A DNA stretch of 64,000 bases, taken from contig NZ_CP043929.1 of assembly GCF_008632455.1 (NCBI RefSeq), positions 4,154,001 to 4,218,000 on the forward strand, in the 5' to 3' direction. The notes beneath the pieces are model-generated. The model made no database searches. It saw only the letters and a program-made list of their open reading frames with translations, and had not been told where the DNA came from. The translations under genes were made by a program, and so were the position numbers. Below are positions 62,269 to 64,000 of this stretch, piece after piece (the first letter of the stretch is position 1; the number at the start of each line of letters is the position of its first letter). This stretch comes from Methylomonas rhizoryzae. Its GTDB lineage: Bacteria > Pseudomonadota > Gammaproteobacteria > Methylococcales > Methylomonadaceae.

Positions 62269-62550
62269 TTATTCTCCAGAACAATGACTTGACGGTGCGC
62301 CAGCGTTGCCCGGTTCGGCTTGGGTGACTTCCTTGTTCATCCAAGCGTTAATAACGCTATTAACACCCGCAATTTCGTCGATTGCCACCGATATGACCGG
62401 CACTAAATTGTTATCCGAAGAGGCATCTAATACCAATTCCAAAACACATCGGGCGCGTTCAGTTTTTAAGGTAATTGCATCGATCAACCTCATTTCCCTG
62501 GCACTAATAGATCGTGTTGCTTGGTTTTGGGTAAAATTCTCGGCAGCCAT
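62269..62550 (-). CDS. Small protein of unknown function
   Basis: The 93-residue protein (SAREMRLIDAITLKTERARC; LVPVISVAIDEIAGVNSVI) is not recognised. AGGAGG precedes its ATG. It lies between the integrase gene and higB. Confidence 0.6.
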   Translation of the reverse strand: MAAENFTQNQATRSISAREMRLIDAITLKTERARCVLELVLDASSDNNLVPVISVAIDEIAGVNSVINAWMNKEVTQAEPGNAGAPSSHCSGE

Positions 62551-62647
62551 GTTGCACCTCCTAATTAGGTGTTATTGTGGTTAGGGCCGACAGGTGGGGC
62601 TTACACTTGCCGGCCCGTTTTCCCGGTGTCCGCCGGGCCGGTCTAAC

Positions 62648-63958
62648 TCATTTCACAACGCGCAAGCCTTGATTTTGCTCGGATTGCGCAAACTCGATGC
62701 CGGCTTGTTCCAGAATCCAAGCCTCATATTTACCGTGCCAGATTGCCAGCAGCTCCAGCGGGCGGGTTTTGTAATGCTTTTCGGCGGTGGCGTTGGGTTT
62801 GTGGCCCATGATCTGGGCGACGATGCCGACCGGCATTTCCACCCATTCGGCCAGACTAGCGAAGGTGCGGCGCAGGCCGTGCAAGGTGACGTGTTCCAGG
62901 CCAGCGGTATCGAGGGCACGATTGTGGGCAATCCTGGGTTCGGCCAGCTTGCCGTCGGCGGCGGTCGGGCTGCTGAACACCCATTCGTTCCGGCGGGGCA
63001 GACCGGCGACCAGCGCGGCCAGATAAGGCGGTAGCGGAATCATCCGGCCTTCATCGTCCACTTTATCCTTGAGCCACATCGCGCCCAGCTTGAAATCGAT
63101 GTCCGACCACTTCAATTCGGCCAGCTCTTCGCGTCGTGCGCCAGTCAGTAACAGCCCCTGCAGGTAGGTGGCGATTACCGGATTACTCAGACCGCGCACG
63201 GCCTCGAACCAGTCTTTCAGGTGGGCGCGTTGCAGCACGTCGAACTTTTTGGCTTTGCGGCTGGGAACTTTCTTTCTTACGTCCTGATTCTCGACCGCCT
63301 GGGCATCGATCAGCGAAGCATAGTCTTTGTGCTGGCTGCACCAGCGCCAGAAGGCGCGGAACATTTCGAACCCTTGGCGGGCGTTGTTGGCGCGGGTCTG
63401 AGCTTCTGATTTCTGCCATTCTGCGAGAACGTCGGCGTTAACTTCGATCATGCGCATTTGGAGAAGGGGAAAGAGCACGCCCGGAACGGTAAGACCGCTA
63501 CCGCGTTTTTTGGGTAAACCACCGGCTTGCGACAGGTTAACGTGGTCGCGGTAGTGGCGTTCGCCCCAGTAGTCTTGATGGTGCTCAAGGTAGGCATTCC
63601 AAACCTTTTGCACCGTGACCGCTTGGCGTATGGCCTGTGTTTTGGCTTGCTCCTTGACAGCCTCTGCCTTGGCGATCTTCTCCGCTTTGGCTTGGCGGGG
63701 ATCGGTGCCGGCATCGATTAGAGTTTGCAGGCGGCGGGCTTCGGCCTGGGCATCCTTGATGCTCCAAGTTTTCACGTCGCCTATGGTGATGCGAATAGCG
63801 TTGTTATTGAGCTTGCCTTGATAGATGTACGATTTGGCGCCGTGGGTAGCACGTAAACCAAGACCGGGCGCTTCGCTGTCCCACATGAAAACCTGCTGCT
63901 TATCTGCCGGGCAAGCAAACTTGGCGATCTGGCCGGCGGTAAATTTGACTTTCGACAT
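62648..63958 (-). CDS. int: Tyrosine recombinase (P4-type integrase)
   Basis: The integrase inserts and excises the element at its attachment site. The 436-residue protein has the DUF4102-type arm-binding N-terminus (KQQVFMWDSEAPGLGLRATH), a core-binding middle and the catalytic residues R275 (LLTGARREEL), H360-x-x-R363 (TLHGLRRTF), H386 (MGH) and Y396 (KHYKTRP). It seems complete. It lies at the far end of the element from the tRNA and reads towards it. Confidence 0.94.
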   Translation of the reverse strand: MSKVKFTAGQIAKFACPADKQQVFMWDSEAPGLGLRATHGAKSYIYQGKLNNNAIRITIGDVKTWSIKDAQAEARRLQTLIDAGTDPRQAKAEKIAKAEAVKEQAKTQAIRQAVTVQKVWNAYLEHHQDYWGERHYRDHVNLSQAGGLPKKRGSGLTVPGVLFPLLQMRMIEVNADVLAEWQKSEAQTRANNARQGFEMFRAFWRWCSQHKDYASLIDAQAVENQDVRKKVPSRKAKKFDVLQRAHLKDWFEAVRGLSNPVIATYLQGLLLTGARREELAELKWSDIDFKLGAMWLKDKVDDEGRMIPLPPYLAALVAGLPRRNEWVFSSPTAADGKLAEPRIAHNRALDTAGLEHVTLHGLRRTFASLAEWVEMPVGIVAQIMGHKPNATAEKHYKTRPLELLAIWHGKYEAWILEQAGIEFAQSEQNQGLRVVK

Positions 63959-63970
63959 TTGACGGCCTCC

Positions 63971-63991
63971 CGGTTACTTGGGGATTACATG
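63971..63991 (-). repeat. Paired repeats upstream of int, candidate arm sites
   Basis: Read on the minus strand, CATGTAATCC and CAAGTAACCG start 11 bases apart, matching the paired CATGTAACCG repeats beside the tRNA gene. Confidence 0.5.
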
Positions 63992-64000
63992 GCGAGCCTG

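Overview
The window looks like a chromosomal segment of a nitrogen-fixing gammaproteobacterium. The NifL/NifA pair, an Azotobacter-like rnf-nafY block, the TusDC proteins and VPLPA-type sorting tails would all suit a Methylococcales methanotroph such as a Methylomonas relative. That placement is inference: no methane-oxidation gene and no rRNA is present. Layout. (1) 0.2-25 kb is mostly housekeeping. A minus-strand set holds a PLP-dependent deaminase/desulfhydrase with folP, then rpoZ-spoT-ridA-recG, then a BepA-like chaperone/protease. A plus-strand run holds tusD-tusC, a PilZ protein, birA, coaX and a SPOR-type protein. A divergent pair couples a B12-binding CarH/LitR-type MerR regulator to an unusual sigma-70 factor. 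hflK-hflC-ftsH follow, with several envelope proteins and a SIR2-like gene that carries its own NifA/sigma-54 control region. (2) 25.2-34.0 kb is a nif accessory block behind a near-consensus sigma-54 promoter: nifE, nifN, nifX, two small NifX-associated genes and fdxB. After a 400-base gap come a 2Fe-2S ferredoxin, a TPR-like protein, two proteins I do not recognise, a DUF364-like protein and a GlcF-like iron-sulfur protein. nifHDK and nifB are not in the window. (3) 34.2-42.9 kb is an accessory stretch of secreted proteins. Three end in VPLPA/PEP-CTERM-like tails, and there are an exported pentapeptide-repeat protein, an IS66 relic, a lone tatA and a Tat-exported PhoX phosphatase. PhoX is preceded by four PHO-type heptamers at exact 11-bp steps, and a neighbour by two, so part of this stretch is probably a phosphate-starvation module. 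(4) 43.0-53.7 kb holds nifA and nifL on the minus strand and, divergently, the operon rnfABCDGEH - unknown gene - rhodanese - nafY. That operon sits behind a sigma-54 promoter with two NifA upstream sites. The parts fit together: NifL/NifA switch on the rnf operon (electron supply to nitrogenase), nifENX (FeMo-co assembly) and probably the SIR2-like gene. (5) From 53.8 kb to the end an initiator tRNA gene is followed by a minus-strand integrative element: integrase, two small genes, HigB/HigA, and a recombination operon (HTH, RecE-like exonuclease, RecT, helicase, mini zinc finger, PD-(D/E)XK nuclease, SET-domain protein). An IS3-family element has split the helicase gene. Paired 11-bp-spaced repeats at both ends of this region look like integrase arm sites. 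No phage structural genes are visible.
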